The notes under the pieces were generated by a model. That model searched no databases. It was not told the DNA's origin and was given only the letters and a program-made list of their open reading frames with translations. A stretch of 64,000 nucleotides of DNA, taken from Granulosicoccaceae bacterium (GTDB lineage Bacteria; Pseudomonadota; Gammaproteobacteria; Granulosicoccales; Granulosicoccaceae). Every line of letters begins with the position of its first letter. The stretch's first letter is position 1. Shown in pieces: positions 1 to 8,651 of this stretch. The translations under genes were made by a program, and so were the position numbers. The stretch is from NCBI GenBank assembly GCA_020629835.1, contig JAHDCO010000004.1, positions 99,186 through 163,185 on the forward strand. Reading direction: 5' to 3'.

Positions 1-885
1 TCGATCGACCGCTTTTTCTGCAAATTTTGGGGCTGAAGTTCCCTCTCGATTCAACATAGACTGCGTACGAACATGCGAGTTGTGTATTAATTCAGCGATG
101 AGCGGTGCTTCGGGGAGATTCTTCCAGTACTTCACGGGCATTTCGCTTTGCATGGCATCAATGCGCAGCCGTGCTGGGTTAAAGGTATTGGCGAAATAAC
201 TGCACCAAAGATTCTCCATGCCTTCAGCATCCGGTAACGTATCTTTTGCACCGCCAGCGCCAAACACGATGCGTTCGCCGTTCCAATGAGCACTGTCCTC
301 GGGTGTATAGATCGACCAGTTCATGTTGGTAAAGCGCTTCATAAAGAAATCACTGGTTAATCGTAAGATGTGATGATCCGGTTCAAACCACGCGATGTAC
401 TGCTCAGGCTCCTCTGTCGAGGTCCGCTCATAACCATCTACCTGTGCTTGATTTTCCAGCTTTCTAAATCGCACAAACGCCGTCATCTTGTGCCGGTCTC
501 TTGATACTGATCGACGTAAGTTGTGAGCCCGATGAACATCGTCATCACACGGGTTTTTAAGTAAGTCCGGTTCACCGTGGGTCATGCGCCATAGAATGCG
601 ATACAACAACGCGAACCGGGTGGGTTCGTTATGGCACACCACGTACTGACTCAATCGAATAAAGTCATGTGGTACCGAAAACGTCGCTCTTGATACGTTG
701 GAAGACTGAGTAGGAATTTCTTTTTTATAAGGTGTATCGCTGCTGATATCACCAAACAGATCGCCTGACTCTAAACCGGCCAACCACACGACATCCTCCG
801 GTGGGGTGCCATCATGCAGTAAGGCTCGAGCCTTGTTACGCCAGCCATCGAAATCAGCCGGGTGTGCAAGTTGGATTTGCTGCAT
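1..885 (-). CDS. UDG-linked DNA metabolism protein (TIGR03915/DUF4130 family), 3' end missing
   Basis: The reading frame starts at ATG 885 and stays open to base 1, so 295 codons are visible and the C-terminus lies outside the window. The visible part resembles the TIGR03915/DUF4130 domain: WRNKARALL near the N-terminus, a central RFALLYRILWR segment, and a late KYWKNLPEAPLI segment. In this family the domain is either free or fused to a uracil-DNA-glycosylase-like domain, and it is nearly always paired with the radical-SAM partner found just upstream here. About 20 residues of linker follow the domain before the edge, so a C-terminal UDG domain is plausible but not seen. The start overlaps the upstream stop as TAATG, implying translational coupling. 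The role in repair of damaged or uracil-containing DNA is family inference. Confidence 0.8.
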   Translation of the reverse strand, partial: MQQIQLAHPADFDGWRNKARALLHDGTPPEDVVWLAGLESGDLFGDISSDTPYKKEIPTQSSNVSRATFSVPHDFIRLSQYVVCHNEPTRFALLYRILWRMTHGEPDLLKNPCDDDVHRAHNLRRSVSRDRHKMTAFVRFRKLENQAQVDGYERTSTEEPEQYIAWFEPDHHILRLTSDFFMKRFTNMNWSIYTPEDSAHWNGERIVFGAGGAKDTLPDAEGMENLWCSYFANTFNPARLRIDAMQSEMPVKYWKNLPEAPLIAELIHNSHVRTQSMLNREGTSAPKFAEKAVDR

Positions 886-2219
886 TAGCTAAAAAGATCT
901 AACTGCGCTGACGGCAATAAAAGCTGCTGTTTAAGTAAATCGCTATCGGGTGAGGTTTTCGGATACCAATCGGCGGTAACAACAAACGGCAACATACGAG
1001 ATACCGAACGAGACATCTTTTTTAAATCGGCAAGGCGAACTGGGGACACGCGGCGAGCGTTAAGAATGCGAAACACGCCTTTGATGCCAAGGCCCGGTAC
1101 TCGAAGGAGTTGGTGTTTGTCTGCTCGATTAACATCGACGGGAAACCACTCACGATGTTTTAACGCCCATGCAAGCTTGGGATCAATGTCGGGTTCTAAC
1201 ATGCCCTGCTCACCACCTGCCACGATCTCCGGCACACTAAAATCGTAAAAACGCATGAGCCAGTCAGCTTGATACAGACGGTGCTCTCGATTTAAATTGG
1301 CCGGCGTTAAAGGCAACTGTTGGCTCGAGTCCGGTATGGGGCTGAACGCTGAATAAAACACCCGTTTGAGACGGTAGGAGCCGTACAAAGATTCACTGCA
1401 GGCCAGCAACTCGCCATCGTCGGATTCATCCGCACCCACAATCATTTGTGTACTTTGCCCGCCTCGCGCAAAGGAAGCAGGCGCTGCGCCGGAATGGCTT
1501 TTGTCTCGGCTTTCGTCCAGTTTCACTCGGATGGCTGCCATGGATTTGCGGATACTCGGCGCGTCTTTTTGTGGTGCAAGCTGTTGCAAACTTTTTCGGT
1601 TTGCCAGTTCGATATTGATAGACAAGCGATCGGCGTACCGCCCTGCTTCGGTGAGTAAATCATCGCTTGCCTCAGGAATCGTTTTTAAATGAATGTATCC
1701 CCGAAAGTGATGCTGCTGTCTTAATCGCCGAGCCACTTCAACCACTTGTTCCATCGTGTAGTCGGGAGATTGAATAATTCCTGAGGACAGAAACAGCCCT
1801 TCGATGTAATTACGCTTATAGAACGACAGCGTAAGCTTGATTACCTCATCTATCGAAAATCGAGCGCGTGGCACATTGCTGGACACCCGGTTTACGCAAT
1901 ACAAGCAATCAAATGTACAAAAATTGGTGAGAAGGATTTTCAGCAGAGAAATGCACCGCCCGTCGGGTGCGTACGAATGACAAATTCCTGCACCACCTGA
2001 GGAACCGATGCCCGCTTTGTTCAAGGAATTTCGGTGTTCGGAGCCGCTGGACGAGCATGACGCATCGTACTTTGCTGCATCGGCAAGGATAGCCAGTTTG
2101 TTCTGTAATCGTATGGGTAACGCCGGAGGGTGACTGAATCCAGCATCGTTCGAACGGCTTGGTGCGGACGAGGATGGTTTAGGACGTGTTTCAGTATTGA
2201 TCTTAGCGATACTGTTCAT
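885..2219 (-). CDS. Radical SAM protein with helix-hairpin-helix, putative DNA modification/repair (TIGR03916)
   Basis: A radical-SAM protein of 444 residues if started at ATG 2219. The 4Fe-4S motif CxxxCxxC is at C101, C105 and C108, followed by the usual TIM-barrel segment. A helix-hairpin-helix DNA-binding motif (LLRVPGLGIKGV) sits near residues 370-385. The family always occurs with the DUF4130/UDG-linked protein, encoded directly downstream with a 1-base overlap, and is thought to act on DNA damage; the reaction is unknown. The frame extends upstream to a GTG at 2237. I prefer ATG 2219 because a perfect LexA box with an embedded TATACT -10-like hexamer overlaps this point, which would give a leaderless or nearly leaderless transcript; no Shine-Dalgarno is visible. 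The first 30 residues are low-complexity and Ser/Pro-rich. Confidence 0.88.
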   Translation of the reverse strand: MNSIAKINTETRPKPSSSAPSRSNDAGFSHPPALPIRLQNKLAILADAAKYDASCSSSGSEHRNSLNKAGIGSSGGAGICHSYAPDGRCISLLKILLTNFCTFDCLYCVNRVSSNVPRARFSIDEVIKLTLSFYKRNYIEGLFLSSGIIQSPDYTMEQVVEVARRLRQQHHFRGYIHLKTIPEASDDLLTEAGRYADRLSINIELANRKSLQQLAPQKDAPSIRKSMAAIRVKLDESRDKSHSGAAPASFARGGQSTQMIVGADESDDGELLACSESLYGSYRLKRVFYSAFSPIPDSSQQLPLTPANLNREHRLYQADWLMRFYDFSVPEIVAGGEQGMLEPDIDPKLAWALKHREWFPVDVNRADKHQLLRVPGLGIKGVFRILNARRVSPVRLADLKKMSRSVSRMLPFVVTADWYPKTSPDSDLLKQQLLLPSAQLDLFS

Positions 2220-2229
2220 AATTACAGTA
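2210..2229. promoter_or_regulatory. LexA (SOS) operator
   Basis: The sequence reads TACTGT-N8-ACAGTA, a perfect match of both half-sites to the gammaproteobacterial LexA consensus. It overlaps the ATG at 2219 of the radical-SAM gene and, on the minus strand, contains TATACT, a good -10 hexamer; the -35 region is poor. It probably controls the radical-SAM and DUF4130 pair as an SOS operon. Confidence 0.85.
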
Positions 2230-2344
2230 TACAACACTAAAGATCAAACAGGCACATCTGCTGCGCCTGAAACGCTTGCTCGGGTCTAGATCTGCTTTGT
2301 CGACTCGTAAAGTGTCAAGGCTGCCCCGGCAGGTCTGCTAACCA

Positions 2345-2542
2345 TCAGTCATTATCTTTGGCGGGGCCGTTTATCTCTGCCAAAACCGAATCATCGTCAT
2401 CCTTCGAGCGTTTATTGTCGGTATCTACGTCCTCACCAACGGGCTTTCTGGAACTTTTATTCAAATCAGAAATCGCGCTGGTGTCTTCTGGTTCAGTGTC
2501 ATTACTGTTGCGAGTGTCAGCCTGAGTGATGTCGTTATTCAT
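2345..2542 (-). CDS. Small acidic disordered protein
   Basis: A 65-residue protein rich in Asp, Glu, Asn, Ser and Lys, with no hydrophobic segment and no domain I recognise. It begins at an ATG preceded on the minus strand by a GGAAGAG Shine-Dalgarno-like stretch about 8 bases away. Its composition resembles the other small hydrophilic protein in this window (8391-8615), and both sit near stress genes, so a stress-related role is possible. That is inference only. Confidence 0.5.
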   Translation of the reverse strand: MNNDITQADTRNSNDTEPEDTSAISDLNKSSRKPVGEDVDTDNKRSKDDDDSVLAEINGPAKDND

Positions 2543-2782
2543 TGTCTTAGCTCTTCCTTATTAAGATTTCCCGTGCTCAATGGTAGGCCGACTCGATGGT
2601 GGGTCACTTCATGGATGAAAAAATTACGTTCGCAGCCAGTGGTCGGTGATTTGTAGACACTCTATGAATCATTGGTTAGGTAAAGTACTGGATGGACCTG
2701 CGTCGAGCTCTTTTTGCGTAGGATTTCCGTAAAGGGTTTCATTAAGACCGTTTCCGCAACAAAAATCCTTGGATAGATCGGT

Positions 2783-4027
2783 ATGAACACATTTGATAAG
2801 CGACATTTAAACCGTTTGTTGACGGTGCTTGCCACCGCGGGTTTAGCGTGCTGCTCGGTCATTAACTCATCGGCCTCAGAAGGCAGCTATTCAGAGACGA
2901 GCGACGGCTTGGTTATTACTGGCAGCGACGGACAAGTGCTCGTTGGCGAGGTATTAGAAACGTTCAGTTCGCCCTGGGCTATGACTTTTCTGCCCTCGGG
3001 TGAAGCGTTGGTTACCGAAAAAGGCGGCAGCTTATGGCTACTCGATGCACAGGGTAAAAAAATGGCTGAAATAGCCAATGTGCCGGACGTCGTGGCGCGT
3101 GGTCAGGGAGGCTTGGGAGACGTCGTGCTTCATCCGGGCTTTGGTAAAGCCGGTGATGGGGAAAACGTTGTTTTCATCAGCTACGTCGAACGTGATAGCA
3201 GCGATCGTTCTTTGAGTGGTGCTGTGGTAGAGCGAGCCGTACTTGACCGGGGGCAATTAGCCCTGACTGATCGTCGAATTATTTGGACGCAGTTGCCCAA
3301 AGTGTCCGGTAACGGACACTACAGCCATCGCATCGCGTTTAGCCCAGCCGGTGAGCTATTCATTGGGTCTGGTGAGCGACAAAAGTTTACCCCGGCGCAG
3401 GATATGGATGCCAATTTGGGCAAGATCTTACGCCTTGATGAGAACGGTGCTGCGCTACCGTCAAATCCGTTTTTTGGTGATGGCGCGGTGACTGATCAAA
3501 TTTGGACCTTGGGTCACCGCAACATATTAGGCATCGATTTCGATGCGGATGGGCAACTTTGGGCACATGAGATGGGCCCCAAAGGTGGCGACGAACTGAA
3601 TCGAATCGTGCGTTCGGAAAACTATGGGTACCCAGAGGTTTCTAACGGTTCGCATTACTCGGGTAGATCCATACCTGACCACAGTTCAAATCCAGACTTC
3701 ACTAAACCTGCCCTGTCGTGGAATCCTTCTATCAGTCCTTCGGGGTTTGTAATTTACGATGGAGATCGATTCGACGGCTGGCAAGGCAACGGGTTAATGG
3801 GTGGTCTCAGTTCCAGAGCGTTAATTCGTGTGACGCTTAGCTCTGCCAATGATGCAACATCGAATGCTGTGAAATCCTCAAACGGATCGGATTCAGGGCT
3901 AGCTGAGGAAGCCGCACGGTACAGCTGGGGAAAGCGTATTCGCGAAGTTGAACAAAGCGCCGACGGATATCTATACGTTTTGGAGGATGGCGATGGGGCG
4001 CGACTGATTCGTCTGCAACCCCGTTAA
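2783..4027 (+). CDS. PQQ-dependent aldose sugar dehydrogenase (YliI/Asd-like)
   Basis: A 414-residue exported protein of the soluble quinoprotein glucose/sorbosone dehydrogenase family, which oxidises sugars in the periplasm using PQQ. The N-terminus has a basic start, a hydrophobic core and an Ala/Cys/Ser-rich end (about residues 1-33), consistent with a Sec signal; the Cys pair there does not match a lipobox well. Family motifs seen are SSPWAMTFLPSGEALVTEK (about 53-71), GQGGLGDVVLHPGF, HYSHRIAFSP (H179/H182 region, likely including the catalytic His), LGHRNILGIDF and EMGPKGGDELN. Length fits the family. It stands alone: the genes on both sides are on the minus strand. No PQQ biosynthesis genes are in the window. 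Confidence 0.88.
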   Translation: MNTFDKRHLNRLLTVLATAGLACCSVINSSASEGSYSETSDGLVITGSDGQVLVGEVLETFSSPWAMTFLPSGEALVTEKGGSLWLLDAQGKKMAEIANVPDVVARGQGGLGDVVLHPGFGKAGDGENVVFISYVERDSSDRSLSGAVVERAVLDRGQLALTDRRIIWTQLPKVSGNGHYSHRIAFSPAGELFIGSGERQKFTPAQDMDANLGKILRLDENGAALPSNPFFGDGAVTDQIWTLGHRNILGIDFDADGQLWAHEMGPKGGDELNRIVRSENYGYPEVSNGSHYSGRSIPDHSSNPDFTKPALSWNPSISPSGFVIYDGDRFDGWQGNGLMGGLSSRALIRVTLSSANDATSNAVKSSNGSDSGLAEEAARYSWGKRIREVEQSADGYLYVLEDGDGARLIRLQPR

Positions 4028-4047
4028 GCCGCTCAGCGACTGCTGAG

Positions 4048-4746
4048 TTACTCGTCAGAATCGATTTCGGGCGTGGGCAAAACCATCAGTTCGTGTATAT
4101 CGACTGACGCAGGCTGGGACAACGAAAACAGGACGGTACGTGCTACGTCTTCCGGTCTTAGCATGGTGGGCATCGGCTCATCGAAAAATGGCGTGTCAAC
4201 AGGTCCTGGCTCAATCAGCGTGACCCGCACGCCGGTTCCACGCAGTTCTTCTCTCAATCCGTAGCCAATCGCTGAGACGGCCCACTTGGAAACCGAATAC
4301 ATGGAGCCTGCTAATGTGCGTCGCCCAGCGACTGAGCCTGTGATAACCACATGCCCTCGGTCTCGTTTTAACGTTTTTAAGCTTGCTCTAAGCGTGTAGG
4401 CTGCACCGAGAATATTGACGTTTACGAGTTTTTCCCATGATTCCACTGGTGCGCTGGAGAAGCCTCCTTGTACGCCGCCAACGCCGGCATTAACGAAGAC
4501 CGCATCGATGCGATGAAAATCCAAATCGATTTGTCTTACAACGTTGTCGAGCGCGTCGTAGTCGGTCACATCGCATGGGTAGGCGGATACGGCGTCTTTA
4601 CCCAATGAATCAACCATTTCATCCAATTTATCGGCTGACCGTGCAACCAACGCTAAGCGCCAACCAGCCTTGCGGGCGGCCTCTGCGGTGGCTTTTCCAA
4701 TGCCGCTGGTAGCGCCGGTTATGAGTAAAACTTTTTCATCCGTCAT
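4048..4746 (-). CDS. Short-chain dehydrogenase/reductase
   Basis: A 232-residue classical SDR from ATG 4746. The frame extends upstream to 4899, but that extension has no SDR character and the Rossmann motif TGATSGIG (residues 10-17) sits normally close to this start. The NAG motif follows at 86-88, and the catalytic triad is S138, Y150 and K154 (YSVSK). The enzyme should oxidise or reduce an alcohol/carbonyl with NAD(P)H; the substrate cannot be told. It is convergent with the sugar dehydrogenase, 20 bases apart, with a small CTCAGC/GCTGAG hairpin (4032-4047) between them. Confidence 0.88.
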   Translation of the reverse strand: MTDEKVLLITGATSGIGKATAEAARKAGWRLALVARSADKLDEMVDSLGKDAVSAYPCDVTDYDALDNVVRQIDLDFHRIDAVFVNAGVGGVQGGFSSAPVESWEKLVNVNILGAAYTLRASLKTLKRDRGHVVITGSVAGRRTLAGSMYSVSKWAVSAIGYGLREELRGTGVRVTLIEPGPVDTPFFDEPMPTMLRPEDVARTVLFSLSQPASVDIHELMVLPTPEIDSDE

Positions 4747-4939
4747 ATCAAGAGTAATCCTTTTAAAAAATCGTAGATTTGCTTTGTAAGCAAAGCAAGC
4801 GTTTGAGGGTACGCGATACGTCAGCGCGTGCGCAGCGTATGGATAAATTTGCAAATCCACAGAACCTTTGTACAAATCGCCCGTAGAAAACGCATACATT
4901 CATTCAGGCTAAAAGACCCTTACAACCGTAGATTGAGTT

Positions 4940-5689
4940 ATGAAAGCGCTATTATTCGGATCGATCGGCACTGTGTGTGAAACTTCGCCCATTCAGTTGG
5001 CGGGATACAACACGGCCTTTAAAACCATTGGGCTCGACTGGTATTGGAGTGAGTCGGTGTACCGAGACTTGCTTACGGTAACTGGTGGACAGGCACGCCT
5101 GCACCATTATGCTGAGTCGCAGCACACAGACCTGAGCGATGCGGCAGTGACTGACATTCACGCGTTAAAAACCCAGTACTTCACCGAGCAACTGCAGCAA
5201 GGGTTCATACCTTTGCGACCAGGTGTATCGAGGCTGGTTCATAGTGCTCGTGAGTTCGGTGCACGGGTTGGCTTTATCACAACGACCGAGCCTGACAACG
5301 TAAGCGCGTTGTTGAAGAACAGTGACGCGCTGAGCCGCGCTGATTTTGATTTAATCACCACACGAGGTGTCGTGAAACGCGACAAGCCAAACCCGGATGT
5401 ATATAGCTACGCATTGCAGACGCTGGGCCTGGATGCAAGCGAGACGATCGCGATCGAAGATACCGCCGATTGCGTTAACGCGTCTGTTAAAGCTGGCATC
5501 GCGACCCTGGCTACGCCGCACGGTTTCTCTGCTGATCAGTCCTTTGCAAACGCAGCCTCTGTGGTAACGAGCTTAGGCGATGAAAAAAGTCCCGCGCGCC
5601 ACCAGTCAGGGGTTCGAGTCTTGAAAGACGGTATTGTCACCATCGCGTCTCTTCGCACCCTGCTGACGGTAGATGCGCATGTAGCCTGA
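4940..5689 (+). CDS. HAD-like protein lacking the catalytic aspartates
   Basis: A 249-residue member of the HAD subfamily I fold. The usual motif I DxDGT is replaced by GSIGT (residues 7-11), so both the nucleophilic Asp and the acid/base Asp are missing. Later motifs are kept: a Thr-rich segment near 112, the KRDKPNPDVY lysine motif (about 149-158), and IAIEDTADCV (about 173-182), which supplies the acidic motif IV. A cap domain is present. I believe related HAD-like proteins starting FGSIGT or similar exist in other proteobacteria, so this may be a conserved non-phosphatase branch rather than decay. It starts 193 bases from the divergent SDR start and precedes the exonuclease gene by 33 bases. 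Confidence 0.75.
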   Translation: MKALLFGSIGTVCETSPIQLAGYNTAFKTIGLDWYWSESVYRDLLTVTGGQARLHHYAESQHTDLSDAAVTDIHALKTQYFTEQLQQGFIPLRPGVSRLVHSAREFGARVGFITTTEPDNVSALLKNSDALSRADFDLITTRGVVKRDKPNPDVYSYALQTLGLDASETIAIEDTADCVNASVKAGIATLATPHGFSADQSFANAASVVTSLGDEKSPARHQSGVRVLKDGIVTIASLRTLLTVDAHVA

Positions 5690-5722
5690 TTTATAGTCAG
5701 CTTATCAGAATGGGAAAAGACG

Positions 5723-6751
5723 TTGGTAGCGCTACTTGAGCCTAAAGACGGTGGACTAATCTGTAAGCCCGGTGGGTTTGCTATAGACCCGTGGGAGCCA
5801 GCAGAGCTTGCATTAATTACCCATGCGCATGCTGACCATGCCCGCCCAGGTTCGCAACAGTACATCGCCGCCGATAGCTGTGTTCCGTTACTTAGAAAAC
5901 GATTGGGTGAGGACATCGATATAAAAGGTGTGCCTTTTGGCGAGCCGCTTACCTTTGGGGATACAACAGTTTCCTTTCACCCGGCAGGTCACGTCTTGGG
6001 TTCTGCACAAATCCGTGTAGAACACCAAGGCGAGGTTTGGGTGTTTACTGGAGATTTCAAACGAGATAACGATCCAACAGCAGAAGCGTTTGAACTAGTC
6101 CCTTGTAATACGCTCATCACTGAAGCAACGTTCGCCCTGCCAATCTACAAATGGGAAAGTGGCCACGCGGTTGCACAGCAAATCTTTCAGTGGTGGCAGG
6201 CCATGAAAGCAGAAGGTCGACCTGCGGTTTTATTTGCTTATTCGCTTGGGAAGGCGCAGCGGGTGCTTGCAGAACTCATGCACTTTACGGACGAATCGGT
6301 CTACTTGCATGGAGCCGTTGCAAATATGACGGATGTGTATCGCCGGCAAGGCGTGCCCATGCTACCCACTCACCCAATTGATTTAGACGACAAGTCGAAA
6401 GACTATGCGGGCCAATTGATTATTGCGCCCCCTGGTGCAAGCGGTTCTGCGTGGATGCGTCGGTTTAAGAATGCATCGACGGGTTTTTGTTCAGGATGGA
6501 TGCGGGTACGTGGTAATCGTCGTCGGCGAGGCTACGATCGCGGGTTTGTGTTGTCTGACCATGCAGATTGGCCTGCACTTTTAAAGACGGTTGAACAGTG
6601 TGGAGCGCAACAGGTGCTTACTACCCATGGGCGGGGCGATACGTTTGTAAAGTTTTTAAAAGAACAGGGGTATGTGGCAGAGGAACTATCAACTCGCTTC
6701 GCAGGCGAAGCAGATGTAGATACGGGAAGCGAGTCCAGGGGTAGTGCTTAA
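5723..6751 (+). CDS. Ligase-associated DNA exonuclease (MBL/beta-CASP fold)
   Basis: A 342-residue metallo-beta-lactamase/beta-CASP nuclease of the ligase-associated exonuclease family (TIGR04122 type). The metal-binding HxHxDH motif is H34-A-H36-A-D38-H39, followed by SFHPAGHVLGSAQI, FTGDFKRD and, late, LSDHADW. The start is TTG 5723 because the nearest ATG (5710) is out of frame; the initiation site is therefore less sure. It abuts the ATP-dependent ligase gene with no intergenic base, so the two are surely one transcript. The pair is thought to act in end processing and sealing of broken DNA. The helicase and phosphoesterase that usually complete this operon are absent here. Confidence 0.9.
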   Translation: MVALLEPKDGGLICKPGGFAIDPWEPAELALITHAHADHARPGSQQYIAADSCVPLLRKRLGEDIDIKGVPFGEPLTFGDTTVSFHPAGHVLGSAQIRVEHQGEVWVFTGDFKRDNDPTAEAFELVPCNTLITEATFALPIYKWESGHAVAQQIFQWWQAMKAEGRPAVLFAYSLGKAQRVLAELMHFTDESVYLHGAVANMTDVYRRQGVPMLPTHPIDLDDKSKDYAGQLIIAPPGASGSAWMRRFKNASTGFCSGWMRVRGNRRRRGYDRGFVLSDHADWPALLKTVEQCGAQQVLTTHGRGDTFVKFLKEQGYVAEELSTRFAGEADVDTGSESRGSA

Positions 6752-8386
6752 ATGGAAGCGTTCGAGCAATTATATGTAGCGCTGGATAACACAACGTCTA
6801 CAAACCGAAAAGTTCAGGCCATGTCGGCTTACTTTGCGAAGGCCGCTTCCAGTGACGCGGCTTGGGCGGTATATTTTCTTTCTGGCCGGCGTTTGAAAAG
6901 CGTGGTTCCTTCAAGCGTACTGAGGTTGTGGTTGGTTGAATGCAGTGAACTGCCGACGTGGTTGGTCGAGGAAACCTATGAGAGCGTTGGAGACCTAGCT
7001 GAGACGATCGCACTATTGGTATCCGAGCCAGACGGTCATCGTGCTGGCGCTATCAGAGAAGTGTCGTTAACTAACTGGGTCAATGAACGCATTGAAGGCC
7101 TTCGGAATACCGATGTTTACACACAAAATCAACGCGTAAAGCACTGGTGGAAGAGCCTGCCCTACGGCCAGTGCTATGTAGTGAATAAGTTACTGACTGG
7201 CGGGCTGCGGGTTGGCGTCTCACAAGCACTGCTGGCAAGAAGTATCGCACAACACGCGTCACTCGATCGTGCGGTTGTGCTTCACCGTTTGATGGGTGAT
7301 TGGTCACCCAATGCTGACTTCTGGGAGCAACTGATTGCCAAAGATGAAGGCGAAACGCTCAGCTCCCGACCCTACCCATTCTGTCTCGCTTCGCCACTCA
7401 CAGAGCCGCCAGAAGCCTTAGGCGATGTAAATGAGTGGTTGGCGGAATGGAAATGGGATGGCGTGCGCGCCCAGGTCATTCGGCGCGACGGTCAAACCTA
7501 TATCTGGTCACGCGGTGAAGAGCTAATAACTGAGCGATTTCCTGAAGTAGCGTCTGCCGCTTCGCAGCTACCGGACGGCACAGTACTCGATGGCGAAATT
7601 CTAGCCTGGGATGCCAATGGGGTATTGCCGTTTAGCGCATTACAAAGGCGCATAGGCCGAAAGAAAGTGGGTAAAAAGCTTTTGACCGAAGTCCCGTGCT
7701 GTTTGCTTGTCTACGATCAGATGGAGCAAGGAAACACCGACATTCGACAGCAACCCATGAATCACCGTCGGGCTGTACTAGAAAGTACGCTCAAACGTTG
7801 GGCGCAGGAGTCTTCGGATTCTGTGGCCGCTGCCCTACCCGGTTTGCGAATTTCTGTACAGCACAAGGTGAGCAGTTGGGATGAGTTGCATGCCATACGA
7901 GCCGAATCACGCGTTGAGCGGGTAGAAGGACTGATGCTTAAGCATTACAGCGCCTTATACGAGACGGGACGTAAGCGCGGCTTATGGTGGAAATGGAAAG
8001 TGGAGCCCTACACGGTAGACGCCGTGCTACTTTATGCTCAAGCTGGACACGGACGCCGTTCTAATCTTTACACCGATTACACATTCGGAGTTTGGAACGA
8101 CGATGAATTAGTTCCGGTGGCCAAAGCGTATTCGGGGCTAAACAACGATGAAATAAACACGCTGGATAAATGGATACGCAAAAACACGCTCGAGAAATTC
8201 GGCCCTGTGCGAGCGGTGGAAAAGCATCATGTATTTGAACTGGCGTTCGAAGGCATCAATGCCTCGACCCGCCATAAGTCAGGTATTGCCGTTCGCTTCC
8301 CACGTATTGTCCGCTGGCGGCATGACAAAAGTGTGCGTGATGCTGACAGCCTGGATGATGTTCGAAAACTCATGGATCCTGCATGA
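6752..8386 (+). CDS. ATP-dependent DNA ligase
   Basis: A 544-residue ATP-dependent ligase of the type found beside the exonuclease above (TIGR04120 type). The N-terminal all-alpha domain spans about residues 1-200. The nucleotidyl-transfer motif I is WKWDGVR with the adenylated lysine at K234; later motifs include LDGEILAW, VEGLMLKH and WWKWK (motif V). The C-terminal OB domain follows, with FELAFEGINASTRHKSG. Length is normal for the family. It starts immediately after the exonuclease stop and ends 5 bases before a convergent small gene. Confidence 0.93.
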   Translation: MEAFEQLYVALDNTTSTNRKVQAMSAYFAKAASSDAAWAVYFLSGRRLKSVVPSSVLRLWLVECSELPTWLVEETYESVGDLAETIALLVSEPDGHRAGAIREVSLTNWVNERIEGLRNTDVYTQNQRVKHWWKSLPYGQCYVVNKLLTGGLRVGVSQALLARSIAQHASLDRAVVLHRLMGDWSPNADFWEQLIAKDEGETLSSRPYPFCLASPLTEPPEALGDVNEWLAEWKWDGVRAQVIRRDGQTYIWSRGEELITERFPEVASAASQLPDGTVLDGEILAWDANGVLPFSALQRRIGRKKVGKKLLTEVPCCLLVYDQMEQGNTDIRQQPMNHRRAVLESTLKRWAQESSDSVAAALPGLRISVQHKVSSWDELHAIRAESRVERVEGLMLKHYSALYETGRKRGLWWKWKVEPYTVDAVLLYAQAGHGRRSNLYTDYTFGVWNDDELVPVAKAYSGLNNDEINTLDKWIRKNTLEKFGPVRAVEKHHVFELAFEGINASTRHKSGIAVRFPRIVRWRHDKSVRDADSLDDVRKLMDPA

Positions 8387-8390
8387 CTAG

Positions 8391-8615
8391 TTAGTCTTTT
8401 GTTGTAGCTGAGACGGAGCCTGTCTCACTGTTTTCTTCCCCGCCTGTGCTGTTTTCAGATTTTACATCTTCTACACCACCTTCTACCCCGACTTTATGAA
8501 GCGGAACACTCTTGTCTATTGCTTCGGTTTCCCAATAGCCATCGCGTGGGTACGCGCTCTCATCTTTACCAGCAGGCTGTGCTGCTGGTTTATTCATTTT
8601 ATCTTCGCTCGACAT
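8391..8615 (-). CDS. Small hydrophilic protein of unknown function
   Basis: A 74-residue protein from ATG 8615; an upstream TTG adds one residue. It is rich in Glu, Ser, Lys and Gly, with no membrane segment and no domain I recognise, and is probably disordered. It lies between the ligase gene and another minus-strand unknown, 36 bases downstream of the latter, so the two may be cotranscribed at the start of the stress island. Confidence 0.5.
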   Translation of the reverse strand: MSSEDKMNKPAAQPAGKDESAYPRDGYWETEAIDKSVPLHKVGVEGGVEDVKSENSTGGEENSETGSVSATTKD

Positions 8616-8651
8616 CAATAGTATATTCCGCTCTAAAGGTTGATGGGTTTA

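Noticed and set aside
1066..1692. Plus-strand open frames inside the radical-SAM gene
   Set aside because: They are shadows of the minus-strand gene, with no family likeness or ribosome sites.
4747..4899. N-terminal extension of the SDR
   Set aside because: The SDR nucleotide-binding motif is at the usual distance from ATG 4746, and the extension has no signal peptide.
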